The notes under the pieces were generated by a model that saw only the letters and a program-made list of their open reading frames with translations, did not search any database and was not told the origin of the DNA. The position numbers and the translations under genes were made by a program. From the NCBI RefSeq assembly GCF_008274805.1, contig NZ_CP022579.1, positions 2,232,001 to 2,296,000 on the forward strand: DNA of 64,000 nt. The letters run 5' to 3'. Below are positions 54,690-63,506 of this stretch, piece after piece. Within the stretch, counting starts at the first letter, position 1; every line of letters begins with the position of its first letter. The stretch is from Oryzomicrobium terrae. GTDB taxonomy: Bacteria; Pseudomonadota; Gammaproteobacteria; Burkholderiales; Rhodocyclaceae.

Positions 54690-57587
54690 ATGTCTCCCCC
54701 CTTTTTTTCCCGCAACCTGAAGCACCTGCCGCTCGCGGGAATGCTCGTGATCGTCTTGACCCTCTGCGTCGGGCTGGGTGGCTACTTCACCTGGCAATAC
54801 GCCCGGACCTTTCGCGACAACCTTAACCAACTCCACCAAGCCACACAGGCCCAGCACCAGGCCCAGCTCAAGACCCAGGCTGACGCGGCCCGAACCGATC
54901 TCAACCACACCCGCGCCCTGGCCGAAGCCCGACTGCGGCTGCGGCTGCAGCAGGAAGTGGAAGAAGGAGTCTCCATTGCTGCCGCCCTTTACCAACAGGC
55001 ACAACAGCGCGACAGTGCCGCCACCCGTCGCCTGATCGCCGATGCCCTGCGCCCGGTCCGTTTCTTTGCCGGACGCGGCTATTTCTTTATCTATAGCGAA
55101 GACGGGCAGGCCATCCTGGCACCCGGGGAACCTACAACTGAAGGCCACTCCGTGGCCGGCGTGCACGATGACACCGGCCAATCCATCCTGGCCAGTCTTC
55201 GCCAGGCCGTGGCCAACCCGGAAGGCGCGGGGTTCGTCACCTACCGCTGGCATGCACCGGGCGAACGGGAACTGCGCCACAAGATTTCCTACGTGCGGCG
55301 CTTCGCCCCCTATGGCTGGCTGATCGGTGCCGGAGATTTTGTCGATGCGGTGGAAATGGAAATGCAGCAGGAGGCCCTGGCGCGCCTGCGCACTTTTCCG
55401 GTACTGAAAAACGGTGAACTGCTCGTGATGAGCCGGAGCGGCCGGCTGCTGTTGGCTCAGGGCCTTCCCGCCCTGGAAGGACTGGCAAGCCAGGATATGC
55501 CGTCGCCGGAACTTCAGGCCGCTACCGCCCAATTACGTGATGCGGCGGCCAATGGCGGCGGCTTCGTCTCTCACGCCTGGGTCAAACCCGGCACCCAGGT
55601 GGAGGAGGATGGTCCGCCCCCACCCCTGACGCCGCACCTGGCCTATGTCACGCCGCCGGATGCCTGGGGCTGGTCCTTGGTCAGCGGTATCGAGCAGAGC
55701 GTGATCGATGCCGCCGAAACCGAGCAGCGCGCCGACCTGGAAGGGCAACTGGCCCGCCAGGGCAGTGCCATCGTTCTGGTCCTGTTGGTGACGGTGACGG
55801 TGACCATGCTCTTCGCCATTTTCTACGCTCGCTGGCTGGAAACCCTGCTGCGCCGCTACCGCCAGGACAGCATCGAGCACACCGAGGCCCTAGAGGCCAA
55901 CGCCCAGGATCTACGCCTGGCAGCACGGGTCTTCGAAAGCGGCAATGAGGCCCTGATCGTTACCGATCACACCAACGCCATCGTCGCGGTCAACGCTGCC
56001 TTCACCCAGATCACCGGCTATAGCGCCGCCGAGGTTCTGGGCCACAATCCCCGCCTGCTGTCCTCGGGCTACCACGATGCCGAGTTCTACCGGCAGATGT
56101 GGGAATCGATCACGACGACCGGGACCTGGAGCGGCGAGATCTGGAATCGGCGCAAGGATGGCAGCCTGTATCCGGAATGGCTGCACATTTCCACCCTGTT
56201 CGACGAACATGGCCAGGCCACCCACCGGGTTGCCGCCTTCTCCGATGTCTCCGAGCGCAAGGCTGCGGAGGCACGGGTACGCTACCTGTCCGAGTACGAC
56301 TCGGTGACCAGCCTGCCCAACCGCCTGCTACTCGAAGAACGTACCAACGAGGCGATGATCGCCGCCCGACGCAACCACAGCGGGCTGACCCTGTGCATCC
56401 TCGACCTGGACCGTTTCAAGACAATCAACGATTCCCTCGGCCACGGCGTCGGCAACCGGGTGTTGCACACGGTAGGCGAGCGCCTGGTCGAAGCGGCAGG
56501 CGAAAACGCCACAGTCAGCCGGCTGGGCGGAGACGAATTTGCCGTGATTTTCCCTGGAACCGCCGAGGAAGCCTGCGCCGCGGCAGCCGCCACCTCACTG
56601 ATGAACAGCCTGAGCCAACCGCTGGTCGTGGACGGCCACATCCTGGCCATCAACTGCAGCGTCGGCGTCGCCCTGTTCCCCGGGGACGGAGGCGATTTCG
56701 ACACGCTGCTGCGTAACGCGGACTCGGCGGTGAACCACGCCAAGGAAACCGGGCGCAACCGTATGCAGTTTTACCGGGAAGAGATGAACGCCCGGGCCCT
56801 GGAGCGGCTCTCGCTCGAGCAAGCGTTGCGCCGCGCCCTGGAAGCCCAGGAACTGACCCTCTTCTACCAGGGGCAGTTCGACCTGGCGACAGGCCGTCTG
56901 CTCGGCGCCGAGGCCTTGCTGCGCTGGCAGCATCCGGAACTCGGACTGGTGCCGCCCGATCGTTTCATTCCGATTGCCGAAGATACCGGACTGATCCTGT
57001 CCATCGGCCGCTGGGTCTTGGTCGAGGCTTGCCGCCGGGCTGCCTCGTGGCAGCGCCCCGGACAAGCGCCGGTAACGGTGGCCGTCAATATCTCGGCCCG
57101 CCAGTTCCACCATGGCGATCTGGTGGCCGAGGTTGAACACGCCCTGGCCCAATCAGGATTGCCCGCCGCCCAGCTCGAACTGGAAGTCACCGAGAGCGTG
57201 CTGATGGGTGGCATCCAGCCGGTGATCGACACCCTGGACCAACTCAAGGCCATGGGGGTACGCCTGGCTCTCGACGATTTCGGGACGGGCTATTCCAGCC
57301 TGGCTTACTTGAAACGCTTCCCTCTCGACGTCCTCAAGGTAGACCGCTCCTTCATCCGGGCCCTGCCCCAGGATCAGGACGACGCGGCGATCGTGGCTGC
57401 CATCCTGGGCATGGCCGGCCACCTGGGCCTCGCCACCGTTGCCGAAGGGGTTGAAGACGAAGCACAACGCGCCCATCTGCTGGCCCAGGGCTGCCAGGTG
57501 GCCCAGGGCTACCTGTTTGCCCGCCCCCTCCCAGCCGAGGAATTCGAAGCCCGCCTGGGCGAAGCCACTCTGACCCCAGCCTCCTGA
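54690..57587 (+). CDS. Membrane sensor with Cache, PAS, GGDEF and EAL domains
   Basis: 965 residues. TM about 15-35, a periplasmic double-Cache-like region (about 40-355; GRGYFFIYSEDGQAI, GWLIGAGDFVDAVEME and GWSLVSGIEQS), TM about 358-378, PAS (about 410-530, with TGYSAAEVLGHNPRLLSSG), GGDEF (motif at 613-617, intact) and EAL (E741 in EALLRW, and DDFGTGYSSLAYLKRFP). Both catalytic signatures are complete, so it may make or break c-di-GMP depending on the signal. Confidence 0.93.
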   Translation: MSPPFFSRNLKHLPLAGMLVIVLTLCVGLGGYFTWQYARTFRDNLNQLHQATQAQHQAQLKTQADAARTDLNHTRALAEARLRLRLQQEVEEGVSIAAALYQQAQQRDSAATRRLIADALRPVRFFAGRGYFFIYSEDGQAILAPGEPTTEGHSVAGVHDDTGQSILASLRQAVANPEGAGFVTYRWHAPGERELRHKISYVRRFAPYGWLIGAGDFVDAVEMEMQQEALARLRTFPVLKNGELLVMSRSGRLLLAQGLPALEGLASQDMPSPELQAATAQLRDAAANGGGFVSHAWVKPGTQVEEDGPPPPLTPHLAYVTPPDAWGWSLVSGIEQSVIDAAETEQRADLEGQLARQGSAIVLVLLVTVTVTMLFAIFYARWLETLLRRYRQDSIEHTEALEANAQDLRLAARVFESGNEALIVTDHTNAIVAVNAAFTQITGYSAAEVLGHNPRLLSSGYHDAEFYRQMWESITTTGTWSGEIWNRRKDGSLYPEWLHISTLFDEHGQATHRVAAFSDVSERKAAEARVRYLSEYDSVTSLPNRLLLEERTNEAMIAARRNHSGLTLCILDLDRFKTINDSLGHGVGNRVLHTVGERLVEAAGENATVSRLGGDEFAVIFPGTAEEACAAAAATSLMNSLSQPLVVDGHILAINCSVGVALFPGDGGDFDTLLRNADSAVNHAKETGRNRMQFYREEMNARALERLSLEQALRRALEAQELTLFYQGQFDLATGRLLGAEALLRWQHPELGLVPPDRFIPIAEDTGLILSIGRWVLVEACRRAASWQRPGQAPVTVAVNISARQFHHGDLVAEVEHALAQSGLPAAQLELEVTESVLMGGIQPVIDTLDQLKAMGVRLALDDFGTGYSSLAYLKRFPLDVLKVDRSFIRALPQDQDDAAIVAAILGMAGHLGLATVAEGVEDEAQRAHLLAQGCQVAQGYLFARPLPAEEFEARLGEATLTPAS

Positions 57588-57722
57588 GGCATCTCCCTGG
57601 CTTGCTTGCCTGCTGCGCGCGCCAGAGCCACCTGCGTTGCGCCTTCATGGCAGCAGCAAGACGGGGCATATCCATAGTTCTGTTGCCACCGCCCCTACGT
57701 CCCCACAAACGTCGGGACGAAA

Positions 57723-57749
57723 AAAAACCGGCCCGATGGGCCGGTTTTT
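57723..57749 (-). terminator. Terminator of the Ala/Pro lipoprotein gene
   Basis: Arms AAAAACCGGCCC and GGGCCGGTTTTT around GAT, 18 bp after the minus-strand stop. It probably also stops the upstream + strand gene. Confidence 0.92.
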
Positions 57750-57767
57750 CTGACTGCTACGCCGAGA

Positions 57768-58010
57768 TTACTTCTTGTCGGCGGGAGCAGCTTCAGCCGG
57801 CTTGGCAGCGTCAGCAGCCGGAGCAGCGCCTTCGGCGGGCTTGGCAGCGTCAGCGGCGGGAGCGGCAGCAGGAGCTTCGGCAGCGGGAGCGGCGGGAGCA
57901 GCAGCAGGAGCTTCAGCAGCGGGAGCCGGGGCCGGAGCGGGTTCTTCCTTCTTGCCGCAAGCGGAGACGGCCAGAGCAACGAGAGCAGCAACCAGGAGAG
58001 ACTGTTTCAT
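57768..58010 (-). CDS. Small Ala/Pro-rich lipoprotein
   Basis: 80 residues with a signal peptide and lipobox (VALAVSAC, cleavage before C). After KKEEP the whole mature protein is Ala, Pro, Glu and Lys built from repeats such as APAAEAPAAAPA and ADAAKPAE. Such tails are extended and often span the periplasm or cell-wall space. Ribosome site AAGGGAA. No function can be named. A long open frame on the other strand over the same DNA is a compositional shadow. Confidence 0.75.
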   Translation of the reverse strand: MKQSLLVAALVALAVSACGKKEEPAPAPAPAAEAPAAAPAAPAAEAPAAAPAADAAKPAEGAAPAADAAKPAEAAPADKK

Positions 58011-58807
58011 TTGTTAATTCCCTTTATGGAGGAGAGAAAGGTACAGATCCGAAATTATTCAGAGGCCGACCGGGGGGGATCGACCAGCCTATGATTGTAG
58101 CACCTTTTTAAAAAAAGGTAGGAAGGGCAACCTTTAATCTTCATTCTCCTTGCATGATCATGAAATAACCCGCCAAGCCAGGCTAGAGGCCTAACGGATA
58201 GATCACTGCCAGCCCCCACCGGCATTCCACGACTCCGTAAAGCGTTGCCGATAAGGCAACCGAAATAGCGGTTGTGCGGGGATATCTCGCCCCACCGGCT
58301 GACCCGGGTGAAACCGTGCTCCCCACCCCCAGCTTACCGTCCAGGATCAAGGGGGTGCGAAACGGTAAACACTAGTTTGGCAGATGGCGCACCGCCATCC
58401 GTGGCACAAACACTTTCCCCACTGCGGCAGACGCAGATAACAAGACACCTAAGGAGCATCTTTGGCCAGAGCGATGAGCAGGACAGCTCCGGCGAGAAAT
58501 CCCATCCAGTCCCCAGACAGGGCCTGGCTTGGCCTGGGAGCTCGAGGGCAAAGGGCGTCAAACCAGAGCCGAGTAGCAGCCCCCCCCTCGGAATGCCGTT
58601 TCCCGGCACGCCTTGGAACAGGAGCCCCCATTGCGCCCTTCTCATTCGCCCATGATGTAAAGACCCCGGCAGCTATGTGCGCGCGCAGGCGGTTTGCCGC
58701 CACCAGACACAAACCAAGCGCGATGTTTATCGACTGCTCCCGCAGACAGGCATTGAAAAAAGCCCAGTGAGCGCTAAAATCTCGCGTTTTTTCAGGGGGC
58801 TACCCTC
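58011..58807. other. Long hairpin-rich non-coding region before rlmD
   Basis: About 800 bp with no convincing gene. It holds several perfect small hairpins: GTTGCC-N5-GGCAAC near 58245, TTACCGT with ACGGTAA (about 58335-58369), GATGGCG-CAC-CGCCATC (about 58385), TGCCG-N5-CGGCA (about 58594), and GGCGG-N4-CCGCC (about 58688). No RNase P, tmRNA, SRP or known riboswitch motif was recognised. Open frames in either direction look like filler. Confidence 0.4.
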
Positions 58808-60196
58808 ATGTCGCAACCCTCCCCCGCCCTCGTCGACACCAACCTCGACGCCACCCTTGAAACCCCGCCTGCACCGCCAGTCCGCCCTGCCCGCGCTCCA
58901 CGCATAGCCCAGGTCGAATCTCTGGATCACGAAGGCAAGGGAGTGGCCCACGTCGAAGGCAAGACCATCTTCATCGACGGCGCCCTGCCCGGCGAAGTGG
59001 TGGAATATTCCAGTTACCGCAAGAAGCCGGCCTTCGAGATCGCCCAGGCAACCCGCATCATCAAGGCCGCTTCGTCTCGGGTTGTGCCGCGCTGCCCCCA
59101 TTTCGGCGTATGCGGCGGTTGCGCCCTGCAGCATGCCGATCCAAGTGCGCAAGTGGCGGCCAAACAGCGGGTGCTGGAAGATAATCTGGCCCACATCGGC
59201 AACGTCAAGCCGGAAGAAATTTACTCCCCGCTGCAGGGCAGCCCCTGGGGCTACCGCCACCGGGCCCGGCTGAGCGCCCGACTGGTACCCAAAAAAGGCG
59301 GCATGTTGGTGGGCTTCCACGAGAAGAAGAGCAGCTACATCGCCGACATGAGCGAATGCCACGTGCTGCCCAAGCGGGTCTCCGATCTGCTCCTGCCACT
59401 GCGCGAACTGATCGGCGCCCTGTCGATCAGCGACCGCATGCCCCAGGTGGAAGTAGCCGTGGGTGAACGCTGTCTGGCCCTGGTGTTGCGGGTGCTGGAA
59501 CCGATCAACGGCGCCGACGAGGAACTGCTGCGCCGCTTCGCCGACAGCCACGGCGTCGTCTTCTACCTGCAGCCGAAGGGACCGGACACGGTGACCCGTT
59601 TCTATCCCCTGGATGCCCCCCCACTTACCTACACCCTGCCCGAATTCGGCATCGAGATGAATTTCTCGCCCACCGAATTCACCCAGGTGAACTACCCGAT
59701 CAACCGGGTACTGGTGCGCAAGGCGTTGCGCCTGCTTGACCCGCAGCCGGGCGAGCGCATCGCCGACATGTTCTGTGGACTGGGCAATTTCACCCTGCCC
59801 ATCGCCCGTTCCGGCGCCAAGGTATTCGGTGTGGAAGGCAGCGAAGCCCTGGTCAAGCGCGCCTTCGAGAACGCCCAGGCCAACGGCCTGGCCAGCCAGG
59901 TGGATTACGGCGTGGCCAACCTGTTCCTGGGTACGCCGGAGATCGTGGCGGGCTGGGGGCACTTCGACAAGATGCTGATCGACCCGCCCCGGGAAGGCGC
60001 CATCGAACTGGTGAAATCCCTGGGCCCGGACAGCCCCAAGCGCATCGTGTACGTCTCGTGCAACCCAGCCACCCTGGCCCGGGACGCTGCCGTGCTGGTT
60101 CACCAGCAGGGCTACGTGCTGCGCGGCGCGGGCATCGCCAACATGTTCCCTCACACAGCCCACGTGGAGTCCATCGCCTTGTTCGAGCGGGAGTAG
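58808..60196 (+). CDS. rlmD: 23S rRNA (uracil-1939-C5)-methyltransferase RlmD
   Basis: 462 residues. A TRAM domain (about 32-90) precedes an iron-sulfur site with C96, C102 and C105 in [15 protein letters not shown], plus a later Cys. The SAM-binding motif reads [15 protein letters not shown], and the catalytic loop [10 protein letters not shown] carries the nucleophilic Cys. Also present: LIDPPREGA. It methylates U1939 of 23S rRNA. The N-terminal 30 residues are Pro-rich and probably disordered. Confidence 0.95.
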   Translation: MSQPSPALVDTNLDATLETPPAPPVRPARAPRIAQVESLDHEGKGVAHVEGKTIFIDGALPGEVVEYSSYRKKPAFEIAQATRIIKAASSRVVPRCPHFGVCGGCALQHADPSAQVAAKQRVLEDNLAHIGNVKPEEIYSPLQGSPWGYRHRARLSARLVPKKGGMLVGFHEKKSSYIADMSECHVLPKRVSDLLLPLRELIGALSISDRMPQVEVAVGERCLALVLRVLEPINGADEELLRRFADSHGVVFYLQPKGPDTVTRFYPLDAPPLTYTLPEFGIEMNFSPTEFTQVNYPINRVLVRKALRLLDPQPGERIADMFCGLGNFTLPIARSGAKVFGVEGSEALVKRAFENAQANGLASQVDYGVANLFLGTPEIVAGWGHFDKMLIDPPREGAIELVKSLGPDSPKRIVYVSCNPATLARDAAVLVHQQGYVLRGAGIANMFPHTAHVESIALFERE

Positions 60197-60234
60197 TAAA
60201 CGCTCCCTCGCTTGACCGGCAAAGGCCGATAACG

Positions 60235-60263
60235 AAGAAGGCGCCCCGAGGGGCGCCTTCTTT
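60235..60263. terminator. Terminator between rlmD and the Bax-inhibitor gene
   Basis: Arms GAAGGCGCCCC and GGGGCGCCTTC (60237-60247, 60250-60260), with A and T runs at the two ends. It sits between convergent genes. Confidence 0.8.
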
Positions 60264-60291
60264 CATGAAGCATCCGGTGCAGACAAGCGCG

Positions 60292-60987
60292 TCAGTCGCG
60301 TTCGCCGGCGAAGGCCATCAGCAGGTTCAGCAGGTTGACGAAGATGTTGTAGATATCCAGGTACACCGCCAGGGTGGCGGTGATGTAGTTGTCTTCGCCG
60401 CCGTCGATGATGCGCTTGATGTCGTAGAGCAGGTAGGCGGAGAAGAGCATCACGGCCACGGCGGAGATGGTCAGGGCCAGCGCCGGGATCTGGAAGAAGA
60501 TGTTGGCCAGGGAGGCCACCAGCAGCACGATCACTCCGATGAACAGGAACTTGCCCAGGTAGGACAGATCGGTCTTGATCACCGTGGCCAGGAACGACAT
60601 GGCAAAGAAGGCGCCCGCGGTGCCGGCCGCAGCCATGAAGATCAGGGAGCCGCCGTTGGAAAAGCCCAGGGCGAAGGACAGGATGCGTGACAGCATCAGC
60701 CCCATGAAGAAGGTGAAGCCGAGCAGCAGGGCCACGCCCATGCTGCTGTGCTTGGTCTTCTCAATGCCCCACATGAAGCCGAAGGCAATACCGAGGAAGA
60801 GCAGGAAGCTCACCATCGGGCTGCCGGCAAAGAAGGAAAATCCCATCTTGATACCGACCAGGGCACCGATGGCGGTGGGAATCATGGACAGGGCGAGCAA
60901 CAGGTAGGTATTCCGCAGCACTCGGTTTTGCTGGACAGAACGTTCCTGAGAAGCACTGCCGGTGGACATTTGGAACTGCGGTTGCAT
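60292..60987 (-). CDS. Bax inhibitor-1/YccA family membrane protein
   Basis: 231 residues with seven predicted TM helices starting after a polar head (STGSASQERSVQQNRVLRNT). Signatures include FGFMWGIEKTK, GALVGIKMGF and the C-terminal region YLDIYNIFVNLLNLLMAF with acidic pore-like residues (DIYN). The family includes YccA, an inhibitor of FtsH, and Bax-inhibitor-1-like channels. Single gene with a terminator on the far side. Confidence 0.93.
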   Translation of the reverse strand: MQPQFQMSTGSASQERSVQQNRVLRNTYLLLALSMIPTAIGALVGIKMGFSFFAGSPMVSFLLFLGIAFGFMWGIEKTKHSSMGVALLLGFTFFMGLMLSRILSFALGFSNGGSLIFMAAAGTAGAFFAMSFLATVIKTDLSYLGKFLFIGVIVLLVASLANIFFQIPALALTISAVAVMLFSAYLLYDIKRIIDGGEDNYITATLAVYLDIYNIFVNLLNLLMAFAGERD

Positions 60988-61226
60988 GGCGCTACCTCCA
61001 GATAGAGAGAATTGCGTTTATTTTGAGTGGAAAAGCGGCAATCCAGTTGCCGTTGTTATGTAGCGGTTTGTCACGTTGCGTGATCCCCCGCGGTACTGCG
61101 AAGCAAGGTGGCCATATGCTATCATCCGCCCGCTTTGTCGCAGCCGAGTTGAATGAAACGGCATTCGCCAACCAAAAGCGGGAACGGGTCAATTACATAC
61201 GCCGCCCTTACACCGTACAGATTTTG

Positions 61227-61313
61227 GAGGCTTGGGTGAGTGGTTTAAACCAGCAGTCTTGAAAACTGCCGATGGGCAACCATCCGTGAGTTCGAATCTC
61301 ACAGCCTCCGCCA
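61227..61313 (+). tRNA. tRNA-Ser (anticodon UGA)
   Basis: Acceptor GGAGGC (61227) pairs with GCCTCC (61304-61309), discriminator G and encoded CCA at 61311-61313. The anticodon loop is CTTGAAA within CAGTCTTGAAAACTG, giving UGA. The long variable arm (CCGATGGGCAACCATCC) and TTCGAATC T loop are typical of tRNA-Ser. No promoter boxes were placed with certainty in 60988-61226. Confidence 0.97.
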
Positions 61314-61321
61314 AACACACC

Positions 61322-61351
61322 ATAACGGCCCTTCATGGGCCGTTATTTTTA
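61322..61351 (+). terminator. Terminator of tRNA-Ser
   Basis: Perfect 10-bp arms (61322-61331, 61337-61346) around TTCAT, then a T tract. Confidence 0.92.
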
Positions 61352-61474
61352 GGGTACCCGATCGGACCGAATCACCTCAGGCGATCCAGTCAGACCAGGG
61401 TCAGGCTTGAGTTTAACGAAACCACTCCCTTAGTGCGTAACACCAGGTAACACCCCAAAGGGTGACAAAAGGGA

Positions 61475-61921
61475 TTACTCGGGCCGAACCGCGTCAGCCC
61501 AACAATTCGGGGTTTCGTACAAGCGCACGCGCTGCAGGCGCAAATGATTGCCGTAGGTATCTCGATAAACCTCGTCGAGAAGTTGGAAGGCGCGCTGGGC
61601 CAGATTTTCCGCGGTCGGCACACAAGGCATCAGCACCGTTTTGTGGTCCGGCATACTGCGCAGAAAGCTAACCAGTGGCTCGTCCCGCTCAAAAACCAGG
61701 AAGGCATGATCCCAGCGGTCCACGATATGTTCCTTGGCCAACGCCTTGACTTCGGCAAAGTCCATCACCATGCCGTTGGCAGCATCACCATCGAGTTGAA
61801 TCACCTCTCCGGACAGAGTGATTTCCAGCGCATAGCGATGCCCGTGCAGATGGCGGCACTGGCTTTTATGATCGGGAATGCGATGGCCGGCATCGAATTC
61901 CAGGCGGCGGGTGATCTGCAT
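61475..61921 (-). CDS. queD: 6-carboxytetrahydropterin synthase QueD
   Basis: 148 residues from the ATG at 61921; the open frame upstream is just the antisense of the radical SAM gene. Zinc ligands and motif: DAGHRIPDHKSQCRHLHGH. Other motifs: GMVMDFAEVK, WDHAFLV, PTAENLAQR. QueD makes 6-carboxy-tetrahydropterin in the queuosine (preQ0) pathway. It faces away from the radical SAM gene across 87 bp. Confidence 0.93.
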   Translation of the reverse strand: MQITRRLEFDAGHRIPDHKSQCRHLHGHRYALEITLSGEVIQLDGDAANGMVMDFAEVKALAKEHIVDRWDHAFLVFERDEPLVSFLRSMPDHKTVLMPCVPTAENLAQRAFQLLDEVYRDTYGNHLRLQRVRLYETPNCWADAVRPE

Positions 61922-62008
61922 TGAAGACAACGGGAAAGCCCGGGGGATGGCGAGGCGGGGCAGCGAGTATATCATTGCCTCCACCCCCTCCTTGCCTGCC
62001 CTGCTGCC

Positions 62009-62854
62009 ATGCTCACCCCGACCGACCACAACCGCGACATCGCCGGACTCACCTATGTCTACCCAGTGATCTCGCGCCGTGCCCGGGGGGTTTCGCTGGG
62101 AATCAACCTCAACACCAACAACGCCTGCAACTGGGCGTGCGTCTACTGCCAAGTCCCTAATCTGACCCGGGGCGGCCCACCGCCTGTCGACCTGGCGCTG
62201 CTTGAAACGGAACTGCGCGCCTTCCTTGCCCAGGTTGTGCACGGTGACTTCATGGCTCGGCAGGTTCCCGCAGACGCCCGACGCCTTTCCGACGTTGCCT
62301 TTTCGGGCAACGGGGAGCCAACCAGTAGCCCGGAGTTCGAAGCTGCGGTAGAACTGGTCATAGGCGTGCTCAATGAGTTGCACATTCGCGCCGCGGATGG
62401 AACCCCTTTGCCGATTCGGCTCATTACCAACGGCAGCCTGTTGCATCGCGAATCGGCCCGCCGTGGCATCGCCCGCATTGGCGAACATGGCGGGGAAGTG
62501 TGGTTCAAGGTGGACCGTGCCACGTCCGAGGGAATCGCTGAGGTCAATCGCGTCAACCTCAACCCCGAACACATGCGCCTGAATCTGTTGCGTAGCGCCG
62601 ACCTGGCGCCCACCTGGATTCAGACCTGCTTATTCGGCCGGGATGGGAAAGACCCGGACGAAACGGAGCTGCAGGCCTATCTGAACTTTGTCGCCTCGGT
62701 GCAAACCCGCATACAGGGCGTGCATCTCTACGGAATCGCCCGGCAAGTCATGCAGCCAGGTGCCGAACACTTGTGGCGGCTCCCCGAACAGACCCTGGAA
62801 GCCGTGGCCAAACGCCTCAAAGAAAAAGGGCTCAAGGTTACGATCAACCCTTGA
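62009..62854 (+). CDS. Radical SAM protein, function unknown
   Basis: 281 residues. A Cx3Cx2C iron-sulfur motif is visible as NNACNWACVYCQVP (about residues 45-58). FSGNGEPTSSPEF gives the GGE-type SAM-binding motif (here GNGEP), and WFKVDRATSE is a later barrel segment. It is not a close match to QueE, the radical SAM enzyme of the same pathway as QueD, although it is divergent from queD. The C-terminal end lies inside a terminator hairpin. Confidence 0.85.
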   Translation: MLTPTDHNRDIAGLTYVYPVISRRARGVSLGINLNTNNACNWACVYCQVPNLTRGGPPPVDLALLETELRAFLAQVVHGDFMARQVPADARRLSDVAFSGNGEPTSSPEFEAAVELVIGVLNELHIRAADGTPLPIRLITNGSLLHRESARRGIARIGEHGGEVWFKVDRATSEGIAEVNRVNLNPEHMRLNLLRSADLAPTWIQTCLFGRDGKDPDETELQAYLNFVASVQTRIQGVHLYGIARQVMQPGAEHLWRLPEQTLEAVAKRLKEKGLKVTINP

Positions 62855-62860
62855 GCCCTT
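62826..62860 (+). terminator. Terminator overlapping the end of the radical SAM gene
   Basis: Perfect 12-bp arms AAGGGCTCAAGG and CCTTGAGCCCTT with an 11-nt loop. The stop codon (62852-62854) lies in the second arm. No long T tract follows. Confidence 0.6.
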
Positions 62861-62899
62861 CCGTCCCGGGAACTCCCGGGCACATTCACTGCTAACCGC

Positions 62900-63205
62900 T
62901 TACGCCGCTTTCTTGACCTTGGCCTTGGCGGCCTTCTTCAGGTTCTTGTACAGATCCGGCTCAAAACAGCGCAGGTAATCGATCACTTCAATATCTTCGC
63001 GCTTGACGCGTTGGATATCCACCTGCTCCACATGCACCAGTCGCAGAAGCTCCTTGACGGGTTTAGGCATGTTGCGGCCGCTCTCATAGCGGGAGCCACC
63101 GCTCTGGGTAACACCGATCTTGGACCAGAACTGCTGCTGATTCAGACCCAGCTTGCGACGAATTTCACGGGGATCGAAGTTCTCGATCGCTTTGACATTG
63201 CTCAT
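62900..63205 (-). CDS. Small HTH DNA-binding regulator
   Basis: 101 residues from the ATG at 63205, with GAGAGG upstream. An HTH region (about 10-45) reads IRRKLGLNQQQFWSKIG and TQSGGSRYESGRNMPKP, like the Xre/Cro-type domains seen in toxin-antitoxin-style regulators. The C-terminal 15 residues are Lys/Ala-rich (KKAAKAKVKKAA). An own promoter and palindromes lie upstream, suggesting self-control. No toxin gene is adjacent. Confidence 0.82.
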   Translation of the reverse strand: MSNVKAIENFDPREIRRKLGLNQQQFWSKIGVTQSGGSRYESGRNMPKPVKELLRLVHVEQVDIQRVKREDIEVIDYLRCFEPDLYKNLKKAAKAKVKKAA

Positions 63206-63304
63206 GATAAAAGCCTCTCTAAACACTGTTCTCAAGTCCGCAGCTTGTGGCTGCACTTCTACCCCCTGCTCTGCTTGTCCTATTCCGAACAGGCTATGAC
63301 TTAA

Positions 63305-63345
63305 GTTATAGGTGAAGTATAACCCGATTTCATAAACTTGCAAGT
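63305..63345 (-). promoter_or_regulatory. Promoter of the HTH regulator with overlapping palindromes
   Basis: Minus-strand TTGCAA (63338-63343), 16-bp spacer, TATACT (63316-63321). GTTATA (63305-63310) and TATAAC (63318-63323) form an inverted repeat 7 bp apart across the -10 box. ACTTGCAAGT (63336-63345) is a perfect palindrome across the -35 box. Both are candidate operators. The leader is about 100 nt. Confidence 0.7.
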
Positions 63346-63506
63346 AGCATTAATACCTAGTTCCCACTGTGGGCCTGGGATTGCCGCCACAAATATCCCT
63401 GCCATCAGCAGGGAAAAGCCTAAACGCACCACTCCCCCACCCACTGCCAACCCGTTTGCAGGTTGGGTTACAATCCCAGGTTTTTCACATACCTATTGGA
63501 TAGTCG

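Noticed and set aside
58272-58770. Open frames of 102-127 codons in the gap before rlmD
   Set aside because: Composition is filler-like, no ribosome sites, and frames on both strands conflict.
58011-58807. RNase P RNA, tmRNA, SRP RNA or cobalamin riboswitch
   Set aside because: None of the conserved sequence cores I know are present on either strand.
61100-61226. Promoter boxes for tRNA-Ser
   Set aside because: TATCAT at 61120 could be a -10 box but no -35 lies at the right distance.
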